Shown: positions 34,875-47,777, numbered from the stretch's first letter. The stretch: 64,000 nucleotides of DNA from Phaseolus vulgaris (GCF_000499845.2 NC_023750.2:29522369-29586368), one strand, 5' to 3'. Made by a program: numbers and translations. Notes: a model not told the origin generated them from the sequence alone.

Positions 34875-35023
34875 TTAACCTGATGGATCGACAACAAATT
34901 GTGAGTCATTTTTGTATGTTATATCTCGAGCTCCCATATCGTGTGTCAATGTTAATCCGGCGATGATGACCTCATACTTTACTTGGTTATTGAAAACCTT
35001 GAATTCAAACTTCAAATATTGAT
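34875..35023 (-). pseudogene. Ty3/gypsy RNase H fragment
   Basis: An uninterrupted 49-codon minus-strand frame reads LKFEFKVFNNQVKYEVIIAG, then LTHDMGARDITYKNDSQFVV, ending in TAA at 34875-34877. It aligns with the NNxAEYEALIAGL and SDSQLVV blocks of gypsy RNase H from memory. Flanking sequence no longer resembles pol, so it is a short relic. Confidence 0.65.
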
Positions 35024-38000
35024 AGAGAAGAAGGTCACGTGCCTACGTGAATATCTACCGTCGTGCTTGGTTTCGAGCTTAACTTCTTAGACATTGTGAC
35101 TTGATTATCCATAGTTTCGTACCCATGGGTTTGTACCCCATTACTTCCATGTATTTGTGCCTATTTCTTACTTGTCATTTATGTAAAAGAATATTTTTTT
35201 TAAAGTTTTGATGTGATTAATAATGACATCATACAAATGTTATATGGATGTGATTGTCACATATTAAATGTTGACTCACCATATATAAAATGTTGAGTTG
35301 TCATGCACTAAAAATGTTATATTTACAAGTAAAAATATGAAAATGATATGTTTGTAGCTATGAAAAAAATTGTGAAGAAATTGAAAAACAGTTTTTTAAA
35401 AATAGTGAAATGAATATAGATATTTTTATTTTTATTTTTTTATTGTTTTGTTGATTTTAATATGTTCTCTTAAATTGTATCTATGGTGACGAAAACAATA
35501 TTTTCTAAAAAAAACATGAAGAAAATCAAAATAATAATCAGAAAATGAAAACGTTAAGCAATAAAGCTTGAAGGAAACGAAATATATCAAAAAATAAATC
35601 AAGATCCCTTCTTCATTTTCATTTTAGGTTTATTCAAATCAAAATATTTTCTTATATTTTTCATTCTCTCTTACATGAACTCATTTCCGTTTATATTTCT
35701 AGAATTAAATGTGAAAATAAAGAGACTCTAATAATAGATATATAATGCGATAAATTTAACTATTTTTATTAAGATTATGTTATTGATACAATTTAATATT
35801 ATTTAATAGTTATATATTATAATTTAATTATATTTCTGACTTTTCCATATATATTTTATTATTGCAATGAAGAAAATAATTTTCGAAGTAAGAATTTGAG
35901 AAAAAAATCAAGAAAAAAACCATGAAATGACGGAAACAACAATATATTGATATTGTATATGAATAATTATATATTAGAGAAGACATTTAGTGTTAGTGTT
36001 ATATTAATTTAAAAGTGATTGGTATTAAAATATTTTAACAGTTACGTATGTGAAAGGTTATCGGGCTTTTTAAAGTATGATGATTGAAACTTAGTTTTAT
36101 TTTATAATAGATATATTAAAGGACAATCTCACATGTGTATATAAATAAGTTAGATATCTCTCTCTTTCCCTTTTAGTTTTGATAATTAACATGATAATAT
36201 AGTTGTTGGTTGTTTTATAAAAAATTCAATTTTATATATGATTCTAATATTACTAATTACAACACTTTATTATTTATGTATAATTCTTAAAAAAATTCAT
36301 TGTCATAAATATGATATTTTTTTTTTCTAAGTCCACATTTTTTATTTACATATCTATAAATGATGTATTTTTTAATTTTTAATCCGTATTAAATTATCGT
36401 TTTTTTTAGTTTTAGATTAATATTTGTTAACACTGAATGACATCATGCTTATGTTAACATGACGTCATAAATATAATGCGGTTTTTGCTATGGAAAGTGA
36501 TGACACGTACTGAGAACAAAATATTTAAAGATTTCATAAAGCCAAAACTAAAAATCGATTTAATTGTAGTAACTGAAACCATTTTTAAGTTTATTTTATA
36601 ATAATTTTTCGATTTCAAATTAGTTATTTGGTCCACAACTATTTTCAATGTCACGTCCCATAACTACTAAAACGTTGATTACAATTTTTTATAATGTTAT
36701 TTTTCCTCTAAATTGATAAAAACAATGTTTTTACAAAGTCAACATGACATTAGTATCGTAATGTGTTAGTTGACATTTTAAGGCTTTACAGTTGCAAAAT
36801 GTATTTGGATCATGGACAAATGTCATACTATCATTATAAAGAACAATTTATATATATATATATAAATAAATAAATGGAATTCTTCTCTTAAATGCTCTTA
36901 ATTTTTTTCCTATTTTATCCTTATATTAATATTTAATTTTATTATTATATTATGGTCATTTTGTCATTTCTTATTCTCTTCTTAACTGCTTTTAATTTTT
37001 TTTTTCATTTTATCTTCACTTAATAATTTATTGTATTAATTTATTTTGGTTATTTGGACATTTTATAATTTCAAAAATTAATAAAATAATTTTTTAATTT
37101 TAAAATTTATTTTATTTGTTATTATTTAACTGGAGAGTGGAGAGTGTGGAGAAAGTGGAGAGATTAGTTACTTTTCTGTTTTAAAGATCTTCTTCTCTAT
37201 TAAAAAAAAATTAAAGATATTTGTAATATTTTGTGGACCACTTTAGCAGAAAAGTGGAGATTTGGTATGTTACTTTTTTTTTTTATTTAAACTGATATTC
37301 TTTTTTATTAAAATTGTAGAATTTTAAAATTGATTTAAGAAACAGATTTTATGATTCTCCACTACACATAACCCACGTATCATACTTCCCACTTTCTCTC
37401 TCCTATATAGGTACCTACTTCCCACTTTCTCTCTCTACTTCTCACTTTCTTTTCTCTTTCCTTTTCACTTTCATGTAAAATCATACTTTCATTTCTTTGA
37501 TTAATCTTTCTGAAACCCTAATTTGACATTTGTTTCATGAAATTGTAATTGAAGTTTGCGACTAGAGGGAACAAAAAGACTCAAAAAAGTTGTGCGCTTC
37601 ATTACAACAATAGGTAATTCTCTTTATATGCATTTCAATTTGTAAAACACTAATTTGTCTTCTGAAATTGTGATTGAAACATGTGACTAGAGGGATAAGG
37701 AGGACTCAACAAGAGGAGACGAGGTACATGATGAAAGTCATCATAAGACCCTTTTTGGTAACAATTTTATGGATTTAAATGAAATCATACCGAGCATTAA
37801 CTAAACTATTTTCTCATTTCCTCATATTTTACGGAAAAGTTACTTCCAATTTGATTTTTAAGTTTTCTGTCATCACCATTTCTTTATCTTTGCTCTTCCT
37901 CTATATTTTCTTCTTTTAGGTTTTGATTTTTGAAATCATCTTAACTTTTCATAAAGTTATGATTTTAGAGACCACCTTCAAAATAGATTCTCTCACCAAA

Positions 38001-38250
38001 GAGCATTCTGTAGAGAAGGTATGTCATCGTGTTCTTAAATCTATGTTTTACATGTTATACTAATATTTTGTTTGTTTTTTATTTGTTAATTGTAGAGAGT
38101 TAATATTCATAGCAAAATAGAGGAATCAGAGAAGGAAAAATTGAGTTTCATTGTTGCGCTCACTCCCCCAATCGTAAGGTTCTAACAGGAAGGAACATTA
38201 GATTTGGGTGCGAAAGATGAGAACAATTTAAACGAGTCTCTATACAGGTC
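35024..38250. other. AT-rich spacer, no gene seen
   Basis: No supported coding region. 37370-37470 is CT-rich with a repeated CTACTTCCCACTTTCTCTCT phrase and looks like a leader or LTR of unknown identity. Confidence 0.5.
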
Positions 38251-38256
38251 CAAGGG

Positions 38257-38950
38257 TCCAAGGTGAAGAAAAGAGAAGCAAAGGTGAAGAAAAGAGAAGC
38301 AGATTTCATTGCATTTTCTTCTTTTGTATATAATATTTTTCAAACAATGATGAATTTTTGGTTTATTGTTTAATGGTGTCATATGTATTGTAATGATTGT
38401 CATATATTATTGGTTGTTTATAGAACTAATGAAAAATATTGGTTTATTTACTATAATTGATCAAATATTAAAAATTATTAAAAAAAATATGAAACTCAAA
38501 TTCTATTTAATTATTTTTTCGGTTGAGTTTGTAGTTTTAAATAAATTTTAACTATTACCAAATACATATATTTTTACTCATAATTAATAAAATATTAAAA
38601 ATTATAAAAAAATATGAAACTCAAATTCTATTTAATTATTTTCTATCTTGAGAGACGGTTTTGAATTCAAATAGTAATTTTGAATTTTAAATTTTGAAAA
38701 TTTATTCATTCTCTTTACCATATGTAACTTTTAATTACCGATCTCCACAACTTCTCATTTTAATGTTATTAAGAGAAATTATTTTTGAAGAATAAAAAAA
38801 TACTAAAGAAAGAGAAATAAAAAATGCGGATACACACTACTCTTTTAACTGTATACTCTTTAACTTCTCATTTTAATGTTATTAAGAGAAATTGCTTTTG
38901 AAAAAAAAAATAAAAATACTAAAGAAACAGAAATAAAAAATGCGGATACA
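38257..38950. repeat. Cluster of short local duplications
   Basis: Three independent duplications are visible: a 21-bp tandem pair AAGGTGAAGAAAAGAGAAGC at about 38260-38301; ATATGAAACTCAAATTCTAT and neighbours at about 38487 and 38611; and a block beginning AACTTCTCATTTTAATGTTA at about 38749 and 38871, each ending ATGCGGATACACA. Confidence 0.8.
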
Positions 38951-39039
38951 CAGGCACGTTAGTATATATAACATATATCATATACTTAAAAGAAATAAGA
39001 ATTGAAGAAACCATAGTCAAGCTATATTTATACAATAAA

Positions 39040-39372
39040 TACGAGAAGTTGACTTTTTCAAACTCATAGTACTATTCATTAAATTTAAATTTAGTTGTTA
39101 TATAAATTAAATTAAGTACAATTTTTATTATTAATAAATAATTTTTAAATTAGTATTTAATTAGTCACTAATGAATTATCTATCAATTATTTAAATTCTA
39201 AAGTTGGTAGCTAAAACTTTGGTAACTATAGAAACTATTTATCAATAACAAAAATTAATTTAGATACCAATAATTTTTATAATCTTAAAAATAATATCTA
39301 ATTTAGTCAATATAACAAATAATTATTTTTTATCTTTAAAATTAGTTTTTATTTAATAATTTTCTTATAGTG
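39040..39372. mobile_element. Palindromic CACTA-like MITE
   Basis: Ends TTTCTTATAGTG at 39372. The interior arms TTAGTCACTAATGAATTATC and GGTAGCTAAAACTTTGGTAA match the family at 8769-9228. The 5' tip is not clear. Confidence 0.45.
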
Positions 39373-39489
39373 TGATATTCTTTAATATATATGTTCAAGA
39401 AATAGTTATATGTCAACTATACCACCCGTTCCAATATGTATAAAACTTTGTACAATGAATATGAAATTGGTTATTTTTGTATCAGCAAC

Positions 39490-40880
39490 AAAACATAAAT
39501 AAACATGGATTACTTCAAAGGTGGTTCAACTCTTATACATCTTGAACACCTACTACTCAACTCTACAAACAAAAACAATGCCCCTTCACAAACAGCAAAT
39601 CAAACACTTGACCAACCTAAAACAAATCACTTGTTTTTAATCGAAAACATACATACAAGGGGATCAAAACACCAATCTGAAAAGGAAAAACAAGCCAAAG
39701 GAACTTTGGAGGTTACCCAAAACCAAACCTTCAATTGAGCCATGGAGAAGATTTATGAATGATCAATCACTCCTCCCTTAAAGATGTGCTTATTCTGATG
39801 TCTCCAAATCTCACTTATCAATGCAATCCAGACATTTTCCAAAACTAAATTAACAGATGTAGGAGCACCATGCAAATTAAGCTCGCAAGAAATGTGAGGC
39901 AGAAGCATGATGGTCAACCAAGTTCAACCCTAGCCAAGCATAGTAAAGGTTCCAAATTAGCCAAACAATTTTGCAATAAACAAACAAATGACTTGTTGTC
40001 TCCTCATTCGCCTTACAAAGGCAACATAAAATACTTTCAACCACAACCTCACATCTCGTCTAGCAATATTATTTTCCAGTACCCTCCAAGTTGTGATGTG
40101 GGCTGAGGGCAAAGCCTTAATCTTCCAAAAAGAGTTATACAATCACGTGGAATCCCCTTCTTCCTTAACCTTTAAAAAACCATACCCAAAATTAATTGAA
40201 TACTCAATGTAATCACCATCCTTCTAAACCCATCTCTCCTCATTTTCCAGAGAGAGACTTGAATCATGCACCACCTCAAGAAGTTGACTGACCTGGTCCT
40301 TCTCCTAATAAAAAAGTCCCCTTCTCCGAATAAAATTCCACACCCAAATGTTATTAACCCAATCCTCGCAATGAAAAAGCTTAGCATCTTTGGATACCGA
40401 CAATGAGAAAAGCCTTGAAATTTACTCTTCCGAACACCAGAACCCCTCCAATTATCTTCCCAGAAAAATAATTCCTTCCCATTACCAACCTCCCACCTGA
40501 AGCGGTCTTCAAAAAACCTTCCCCAATCCTCCACCATCTAGAACACTTTCAAATCTCTCCACCAGAGAGAGTCTAAGTTGCTTAACCTTTACTCTTTTAA
40601 ACTTCTCCAACCGCCATATTTAGACTCTAGAATTTCCTTCCAGAGCCCTTCCTTATTAAAACTCAGACGCCAGATCTATTTTCCCAACAAGGACACATTG
40701 AAAAGCCTAATATTGAGGATGCCAAGATCGCTTGCTTTCCGAGACCCAGACACCTTATCCCAAGACGCCCAAACAATTTTCCTCTCTTTGGACCCCTAAC
40801 CCCATAAAAATTCCTCTGTATAGACACGATCTTCTTCAACACACTACAAAGTTTATTGAACAAGGATAAATAGAACAATG
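39490..40880 (-). pseudogene. LINE copy E: RT thumb to zf-RVT, minus strand
   Basis: Minus-strand pieces of a second L1-type family. About 40860-40660 encodes the thumb (VNKLCSVLKKIVSIQRNF, FNVSLLGK in shifted frames). 40537-40430 reads VEDWGRFFEDRFRWEVGNGK and LFFWEDNW. About 40142-39957 holds the zf-RVT core (IKALPSAHITTWRVLENNIA). About 39850-39790 reads ENVWIALISEIWRHQNKHIF. The 3' end near 39490 has GAACCACCTTTGAAGTAATC, similar to that of the copy at 55470. Frameshifts and stops are numerous; the RT palm and endonuclease are absent. Confidence 0.7.
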
Positions 40881-42247
40881 ATATAGATGAAATTGGTTAT
40901 TGTGTTTCCAAGTGTAACCATTTGATAGAAAACCTCCCTTGACATAAAATATGCAATGCTCTAGGAAACTAGATGTCACATGACTTTACCATGTGATGCT
41001 ACAGGCAAAAAAGTAGTAGCATGCTCACTTCTATAACATTTAACTTGTCTAAAATTATAATCTGAATCTATTACTGAATGTTCAATGATTAACCAATGTG
41101 TTTTAACTTTTTTTAAACATGCTAAAATTAATACTTTGGTGAGATAGTGTCTTTATAAGCTGTAAATTTGAAACCTTTGGCTATTCCCAAACATGCATTT
41201 AAATCTGTGGGACTAAAGTTCTCACTCTATCTTTCAATATATTAAGAGATCACATGCATTATATTCTTGTGTTTCATCTAATATCTTGCATCTTCAACGA
41301 AGTTATACTTGGCTATTTAGGTTTGAATTAGGAAGAGTGTCCATTGTTGATAGGTGTAGCTAATCAGTTCAATGTTTGTAACTCAATTTTCTTCATCTTG
41401 GTTACTACTATAATGCAACTTTAACCAGAGGACATTCTAATATTTCAACACCATGTTAGTTTTTCTCCATCATTACCAAGCTTAAGGCATAATTTTACAT
41501 AAGGATATTGGTTTTCCCTATTTCCACCTTAATTTCTTGATGTAGAAAATAGAGAAAAATGATCCAAGTTTATTCCTTCATAAGCAAAAATATAGTCAGA
41601 ACATTCTAAAAAATAATTGTTATATATAAGGTGTAATTTATTAAAACACACTCTTAGAACTCAAGAGGAGACAAGTTAACATTTAACTGCTGTTTTTCAT
41701 GTATTTTGTATTTTATGTTCTTCTTCGATCAAAACTAGATGCAAATTTTATAACACAAGAGATGAATCTCTAATTATAAAAGTACTCTTGCAAATTTTAG
41801 TGCACAATTTTGAATTTCAACGCAAAATAATATAGAAGAAGGGGATTGTTACTTCGTGAGTAAAAGTACTATCTAGCTCTTTAACTAACATTCAAAACAT
41901 AAATGTATTTGTAAGAAACTATAACACGAGAAATCATCAGCAAATCATAAACTTTGAGACAGTGAAAATGAATTTCTTTCTTTTGTTTCTAAATGGGATG
42001 ACTTGAGTCTCTAGAACTGCATCAGTTAATAGGAGAATGCTTATGGATTGGACATAAAATACACATTGTTGTTTAAAGGATTGCAGAATCCATCCTTCAC
42101 CAATTCACTTCCAATTTTGTTTAATATAATAATCACTGTTCTCATTGGCTAACCTGAATCAAACCTTGGTGGTGGACTCTGGGATGACTTTTCTTCTTTG
42201 TTGTTGCTGCTTTGGGATGCTAATAATTTAGTGAGGGGAGCTCCACC
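40881..42247. other. Spacer containing copy 1 of a diverged duplication
   Basis: About 41035-41480 aligns loosely with 47960-48480 on the other side of the copia element: TTTTTTTAAACATGCTAAAA, AAATTTGAAACCTTTGGCTA and GACATTCTAATATTTCAACA have counterparts there. No gene recognised. Confidence 0.55.
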
Positions 42248-42712
42248 TGTTGACAAGACCCCGACGATCAAGTCAATGACTACATATAACTATGAGTATT
42301 TGAATAGAGTATCTGTATGGGTGTAGTATCACCAGATTGAAAACTTACCTTTGTTCAGGGTCTTGAGGCCCTTTTATAGCATTCGTAGATCTCCCTTCAG
42401 GAGTTAACAAACATAAAGATATTATGTTAATATATCCCTTTATCTTATGGGTACAGGTAGAATATCTCTAACCGTTTATTCTTATTGAATTTTAGAGTAA
42501 TATCCGTGCTTAACTAATTATGTTATTTTTACTTTAATTATCTTTTTAATATGGGCTATCAGCTGTTTGGGTCGATCTTCCAACGTATCATTGGGCTTAC
42601 CATTTATTTTTGGATCGAGCTAAGTATTTCCCATGTATTGGCCTGACCATCCAAAATAACACACTTAAATGCTCGAATCGGACCCTGAGTACATCCGACC
42701 AGTACAATCACA
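42248..42712 (-). mobile_element. LTR fragment (Ty3/gypsy-like), minus orientation
   Basis: Minus strand from about 42712: CCGATTCGAGCATTTAAG, then GCTATAAAAGGGCCTCAAGA (TATA near 42368-42381), then ACTTGATCGTCGGGGTCTTG, ending GTCAACA at 42248. The TATA plus ACTTGATCGTCGG pattern is typical of gypsy LTRs. I found no matching target duplication, so both ends are approximate. Confidence 0.5.
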
Positions 42713-42877
42713 TATTGTTGTTCAATATCTTGAAAACTTAAAAAGTACAGTACTTTCTTTATTTATTTAGCAAGAAGTAGGACTAGTAGGAGGATTTTAT
42801 AGAAAGTTTTAGAATTATCACTAAAAAATCGTATAAATAATGATGTCATTCTTTTATAAAATGTCATTTACGAATGC

Positions 42878-43121
42878 TGAAAGAATATTTTCTGTTTTAT
42901 TCAATCTGCCTTTCATCTATAGCAATGATACATATATATAACCATAGCATTAGAACCGTACAGATTCTTTTTCTAACATAACATCTGTAATTAAGACTAA
43001 TTATAGACCCATTAATAGTGATTATATTCCTATAATTAAGTCTAATTATAGACTCATTAATAGTGATTATATTCCTGTAATTAAGTCTAATTAAGTCTAA
43101 TAATGATTTTGTCCGGTAATA
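42878..43121 (-). repeat. 3' LTR of the copia element (244 bp)
   Basis: Plus-strand limits TGAAAGAATATTTTCTG and CCGGTAATA. Contains two near-identical 60-bp subrepeats (GTGATTATATTCCTATAATT and GTGATTATATTCCTGTAATT). Confidence 0.9.
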
Positions 43122-43131
43122 TCCCCTTCAA
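43122..43131 (-). promoter_or_regulatory. Copia polypurine tract
   Basis: Minus-strand TTGAAGGGGA abuts the 3' LTR, the expected site for second-strand priming. Confidence 0.75.
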
Positions 43132-45600
43132 GTTGGAGCATGTAAGTCTTGAATGCCCAACTTGACCAAGATGGCTCCAAACTTTTTAGCACCGAGAGCT
43201 TTGGTGAAAAGGTCAGCTAGTTGTGTATGTGTGGGCACATAGGATGGAAGAAGACGCTTGTGAATGATTTCATCTCGAACAAAGTGGCAGTCAACTTCAA
43301 TGTGTTTGGTGCGTTCGTGGAAGATCGGGTTTTTAGCAATGTGAAGTGCTGCTTGACTATCACAATAAAGACGAATTGGGTCAGGATGAGGAACATGTAG
43401 AGAAGCGAGAATGTCTTTAATCCACTTTAATTCTCGGGTGGTCTTAGCCATTGATCGATATTCAGCCTCAGCAGAGGAGGCAGAAACCGTTTGTTGTTTC
43501 TGGGTTTTTCAAGAGATTGGGGAAGTGCCGAGTTGAATAAACCATCCGGTGAGAGATTTCCGTGTCAGTGGACAACTTGCCCAATCAGAATCACACCACC
43601 CAAAGAGTTGTAAGTTGTTCTCTCGAGGTAGGAGTATTCCTTGTCCAGGATGCCCCTTTAAATATTGAACAACACGAAGAGCAGCTTGCCAATGCTCGGA
43701 GCGTGGATTTTGCATAAATTGAGATAAAGCTTGGACACTGTAGGCAAGGCCAGGTCGAGTGAAACACAGATAAATTAACCTCCCAACAAGTCTACGATAA
43801 GTAGCCGGGTCAGAAAGAAAAGAACCAGTAGCGGAGCTCAATTTGTGATTTTCTTCACATGGTGTAGTGGCGGGCTTCGCACCCAACAATCCGACTTCAG
43901 TAATGATATCTAAGGCATATTTCCTCTGACAAAGGAAGATTCCGTTGGGGGAGCGAACAACTTCAACCCCCAGGAAGTACTTGAGGCGGCCTAAATCTTT
44001 CATATGAAAGCATTGATTTAAGTAGCCTTTAAAACATTGGATGGCAGTACCATTATTCCCTGCAATCACAAGATCATCAACGTAGACTAGCACAACCAAC
44101 TGTATGTCATTATTATTGAGAGTAAACAGGGAATGATCCTTCGGGGATTGTTGGAAGCCGTAACGAGTGAGAGAAGAAGATAGTTTAGCAAACCAACACC
44201 TGGGGGCCTGTCGGAGGCCATATAGAGACTTTTGAAGCTTGCACACTGCCCCTGGTTGAGATTCTTGGAAGCCAGGAGGGAGTTTCATATAAACCTCATC
44301 ATCAAGATCACCATGGAGAAACGCATTGTGAACGTCCATCTGATGAAGCTCCCAATCTTTTGCGGCTGCTACTGCTAGAGTTGTGCGAATGGTTACCGTC
44401 TTTACGACAGGAGAAAACGTCTCGTTGTAATCCAAACCCTCCACTTGATGATTGCCAAGAATTACCAATCGAGCCTTGAATCTTTCAATTGTTCCATCCG
44501 AGTTGTATTTGATTTTGTAGATCCATTTACACCCAAGTGCCTTCTTTCCAGGAGGGAGAGCGGTGAGTTTCCAAGTGTCATTGAGTTCGAGAGCATGAAT
44601 CTCCTGTGCCATAGCATCACGCCACCGGGGTTCTCGGACCGCTTGAGAAAAGAACAGGGGTTCCTGCTCGGTGTGTAAAGAGGCAAGAAAACTTTGATGA
44701 TGTTTAGAAAAGGAATCACAATTCACAAAATCATGTATAGGATACGAAACACCTGAGGATTCTGTTGAAGGAGGTGACGGAACAGAGGGGCTTGACGGTA
44801 TCGTGGTGGCTGCGACAAAATCGCGTAACCGTACGGAAGGCAGCTTCGCGCGATGCCCTCGCCCAAGGGGAACCGCGGCCGTCAGCGGTGGTGAAGAAAC
44901 CGACGGCGCCGTCTCCGTCGGACGCGACGGTGGATCCGCGGGTAGCGTCGAGGCTTCTATACACGGATCGGAGTCGTTGATAGTGTGGTCGAAGTCATCT
45001 GTGAGGGTAGCATCCTCCTTGGCTGGGATGGGAGATGCAATGGGTTGGTTGACGATGCATTCATCTAGGTTTGAGGAGGCAACTTCATGAAGAAAATGTG
45101 GGTCCGTTCCAGTTTCTAAAGAGTTGGCAATAATTGGGTTTTGCAATGGTGGTGCAGTGTCCATCTTTTTGACTTCAAAATATGGAAATTTATTTTCGAA
45201 AAAATGTACATCACGAGAGACAAAGAAAGTTTCTGTTTCCAAATTAAATAATTTCCATCCTTTTTGGCCATATGGATACCCGACCAACACACATTTTCGG
45301 CTACGACTATCAAATTTATCCCGCTGTCTATTTTGATTATGAGCATAACATAATGAACCAAATACTCGTAAGTGCGCGTAACTGGGTACACATCCATGGA
45401 TCACTTCATAAGGGGTTTTTCCTTTTAGAATAGAGGATGATGTGAGATTGATTAAGTAGCCTGCAGTCAAAATGCATTCCCCCCAAAATTTAATGGGAAG
45501 ATTGCCTTGAAACCGTAATGACCGAGCAACATTCAGAATATGCGATGCTTGCGTTCGACGCGTCCATTTTGTTGCGGGGTTCCGACACAGGAAGTTTGGT
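43128..45600 (-). pseudogene. Copia pol, 3' part: integrase end, reverse transcriptase, RNase H
   Basis: From about 45545 the minus strand reads the C-terminal integrase region (LPIKFWGECILTAGYLINLT, GKTPYEVIHGCVPSYAHLRV). A Pro/Ser-rich linker follows, then reverse transcriptase: LGCKWIYKIKYNSDG, RFKARLVILGNHQVEGLDY, QMDVHNAFLHGDLDDEVYM, SLYGLRQAPRCWFAKL and the active-site box VLVYVDDLVIAG, all intact. RNase H follows (GWCDSDWASCPLTRKSLTG). A TGA just before 43508 replaces the Trp after SPIS and cuts RNase H. The rest continues to the stop at 43128 with LYCDSQAALHIAKNP and HERTKHIEVDCHFVRDEI. The first codons of the open frame starting at 45638 are out of frame with integrase. Confidence 0.88.
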
Positions 45601-47296
45601 GAAGGATACCTTGTTAAATGAAATATTGTTTTAGACACATGAATTCGGTTCCATTGTCAGAGCGAACCATTTTAACACATTTGTTGTATTGCCTCTCAAC
45701 GAGTGTGAAATTTTTTTTCAAAGTCACTGATACCTCTGTTTTTTCTTTTAACAAATAGATCCAAACTGCCCGTGAACAATCATCCACAATTGTCAAAAAA
45801 TATGAAGCACCACAGGATGAAGGAGTTTTATAAGGACCCCATAAGTCACAATGAATTAAATAAAAAATATTCAAAGCTTGATGCGCACTTAAGAAAAACT
45901 TATCTCTCGTTTGTTTCGATTTTTCACAAACTTCACAAACTGTATTCAACTCATCACGAGTACATTTCCCACTTATATCAGGAAGCATTTGCACAATCTT
46001 AAATGACGGATGTCCTAATCTTTGGTGCCAAAGTGCTAGTTGATTTTCCATCTTGACATGACATGCTTGAGTCTTCCGTACCCCACGATACCAATAAAGC
46101 CCATCTTTCCGTTCACCTGCTCCAATCAGCGTCCTCGAAGTGCGGTCCTGTATAATACACAATTTATCAGTGAATGTTACAACACAATTTTCTTCATCCG
46201 TCAATTGAGGTACTGAAAGTAAATTGCATTTTAATTTGGGAACATAAAGGACATTTTTCAATTCAAGTCCTTCTTCAAGAGTCACTGTTCCCTGTTCGCA
46301 AGCTAGAACACGTTCACCATCGGGTAACCCTACGGGGCACCTTTGTATAGTTTCCTTTTCACTCAAATTTTCCAGTGACCCGGTCATATGGTTTGATGCC
46401 CCACTGTCAATAATCCACAAATCCCAAATGCACTTACCAGTCATTTTCTCTGATTCATTTGATTTTTGTTTGCTGATCATATCAACCAGTACCTTCCATT
46501 GTTCATTGGTCAGACCTGCCATCTCAAGTTTCTTGTCGTCATTGTTGGCTTGACTGTTGCTTCCACTAGCGTGTGCTACATTTGCACGTGTCGGGTTACC
46601 TTTGTTTCGCATCCCTTGGCGTCCCCTGCCGTTCCATTTGCCTTCACTTTTTGGTTTGTCACCCCACCATTCGGGATATCCGATCAATTGGAAGCATCCC
46701 TTCATGTCATGACCATTTTTACCGCAATGACTGCACGTCATTAATTTTTCTACCATATCTCCACGCCCTTTTTCTTTGTAGTTGGCGTGCATCGCGAGAC
46801 CCACGACCAACCCCCTTTCTTCCGTTGATTTGGCCATCATTCTCAGTCTTTCTTCTTGTACCAACATAGCATATACGCGGTTCAGAGACGGCAATGGATC
46901 TGAGGCTAGAATGTTTGATCTTACTGTCCCGTAGCTTGCGTCATCCAACCCCATAAGGAGTTGATGAACCTTCTCCTCCTCCCTTCGTTTTTCCAACTGA
47001 GCACCAATCCCACACTTGCATCCACCACACGTACAAGATGGAATTTTGTCACTGTTAGCAAGCTCATCCCAAAGGACCTTCAATTTTCCAAAGTAAGTTG
47101 CCACCACCATTCCCTCCTGCTTGCATCTTGACAAGTCCGACCTTAGTTGTTGAATTCTAGGTCCATTCACGACCGAGAATCTTTCTTTAATGTCTTCCCA
47201 CAAGTTATGTGCAGTCTCAGCATATGCTACTGTGGATAGTACGGTCCACCAATCTTCAAGGTCGGGTGCCTCATCCTCTGGTTGGACTCCGGGCAC
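45540..47296 (-). pseudogene. Copia gag end, protease and integrase core
   Basis: The frame 47296-45614 encodes the gag C-terminus (HNLWEDIKERFSVVNGPRIQ), a CCHC knuckle CSHCGKNGHDMKGC, the aspartic protease motif WIIDSGASNHMTG, the integrase zinc-binding region (LWHQRLGHP, then CEVCEKSKQT) and the catalytic core with CDLWGPYK and RSDNGTEF. After YFI a TAA at about 45614 stops it. The sequence beyond still encodes the glutamate-bearing motif TPQQNGRVERKH before another frame change near 45540. So the integrase is interrupted twice between its second Asp and its C-terminal region. A related-family comparison from memory suggests a deletion around WWTVLSTVAYAETAH. Confidence 0.85.
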
Positions 47297-47477
47297 GAAG
47301 CGAGATCTTTACTGCTCTTGCCCATTCGTCGTAATTTTCTCCGCGCAATTGGACTTGCGTGATTATGTTTCCGGGATTGTCACTCGCATTGAGATCATAT
47401 GACGAGTAGGTCTTCTTAGCACCTCCTCCTTCGTGCTCTGGTTTGTTGGCATTATTCTTTTCTGGTGCATCTGCCAT
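47271..47477 (-). pseudogene. Copia gag N-terminus, frameshifted
   Basis: Starts MADAPEKNNANKPEHEGG at 47477, 22 bp inside the primer-binding site, and continues NIITQVQLRGENYDEWARAV then KISLRAR, the N-terminal copia gag motif (DUF4219/gag_pre-type). The frame runs out at 47271 and gag resumes in the other frame at about 47290, where some residues usual for the family seem to be missing. The earlier Met in the same frame falls within the LTR and is unlikely to be the start. Confidence 0.8.
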
Positions 47478-47498
47478 GGTTGTGCACCGTTGTTTTGT

Positions 47499-47510
47499 GC
47501 TCTGATACCA
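47499..47510 (-). promoter_or_regulatory. Copia primer-binding site (initiator-Met tRNA)
   Basis: TGGTATCAGAGC directly adjoins the 5' LTR. Confidence 0.9.
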
Positions 47511-47561
47511 TGAAAGAATATTTTCTGTTTTATTCAATCTGCCTTTTCATCTATAGCAATG

Positions 47562-47597
<36 letters not shown>

Positions 47598-47777
47598 CCA
47601 TAGCATTAGAACCGTACAGATTCTTTTTCTAACATAACATCTGTAATTAAGACTAATTATAGACCCATTAATAGTGATTATATTCCTATAATTAAGTCTA
47701 ATTATAGACTCATTAATAGTGATTATATTCCTGTAATTAAGTCTAATTAAGTCTAATAATGATTTTGTCCGGTAATA
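47511..47777 (-). repeat. 5' LTR of the copia element (267 bp)
   Basis: Same sequence as 42878-43121 apart from an expanded TA run near 47567-47597 and one extra T. The size difference is explained by these two changes. Confidence 0.9.

Noticed and set aside
44445..46869. Several 70-98-codon frames on the plus strand and extra minus frames over the copia polyprotein
   Set aside because: Shadows of the pol reading frame, with no domain of their own.
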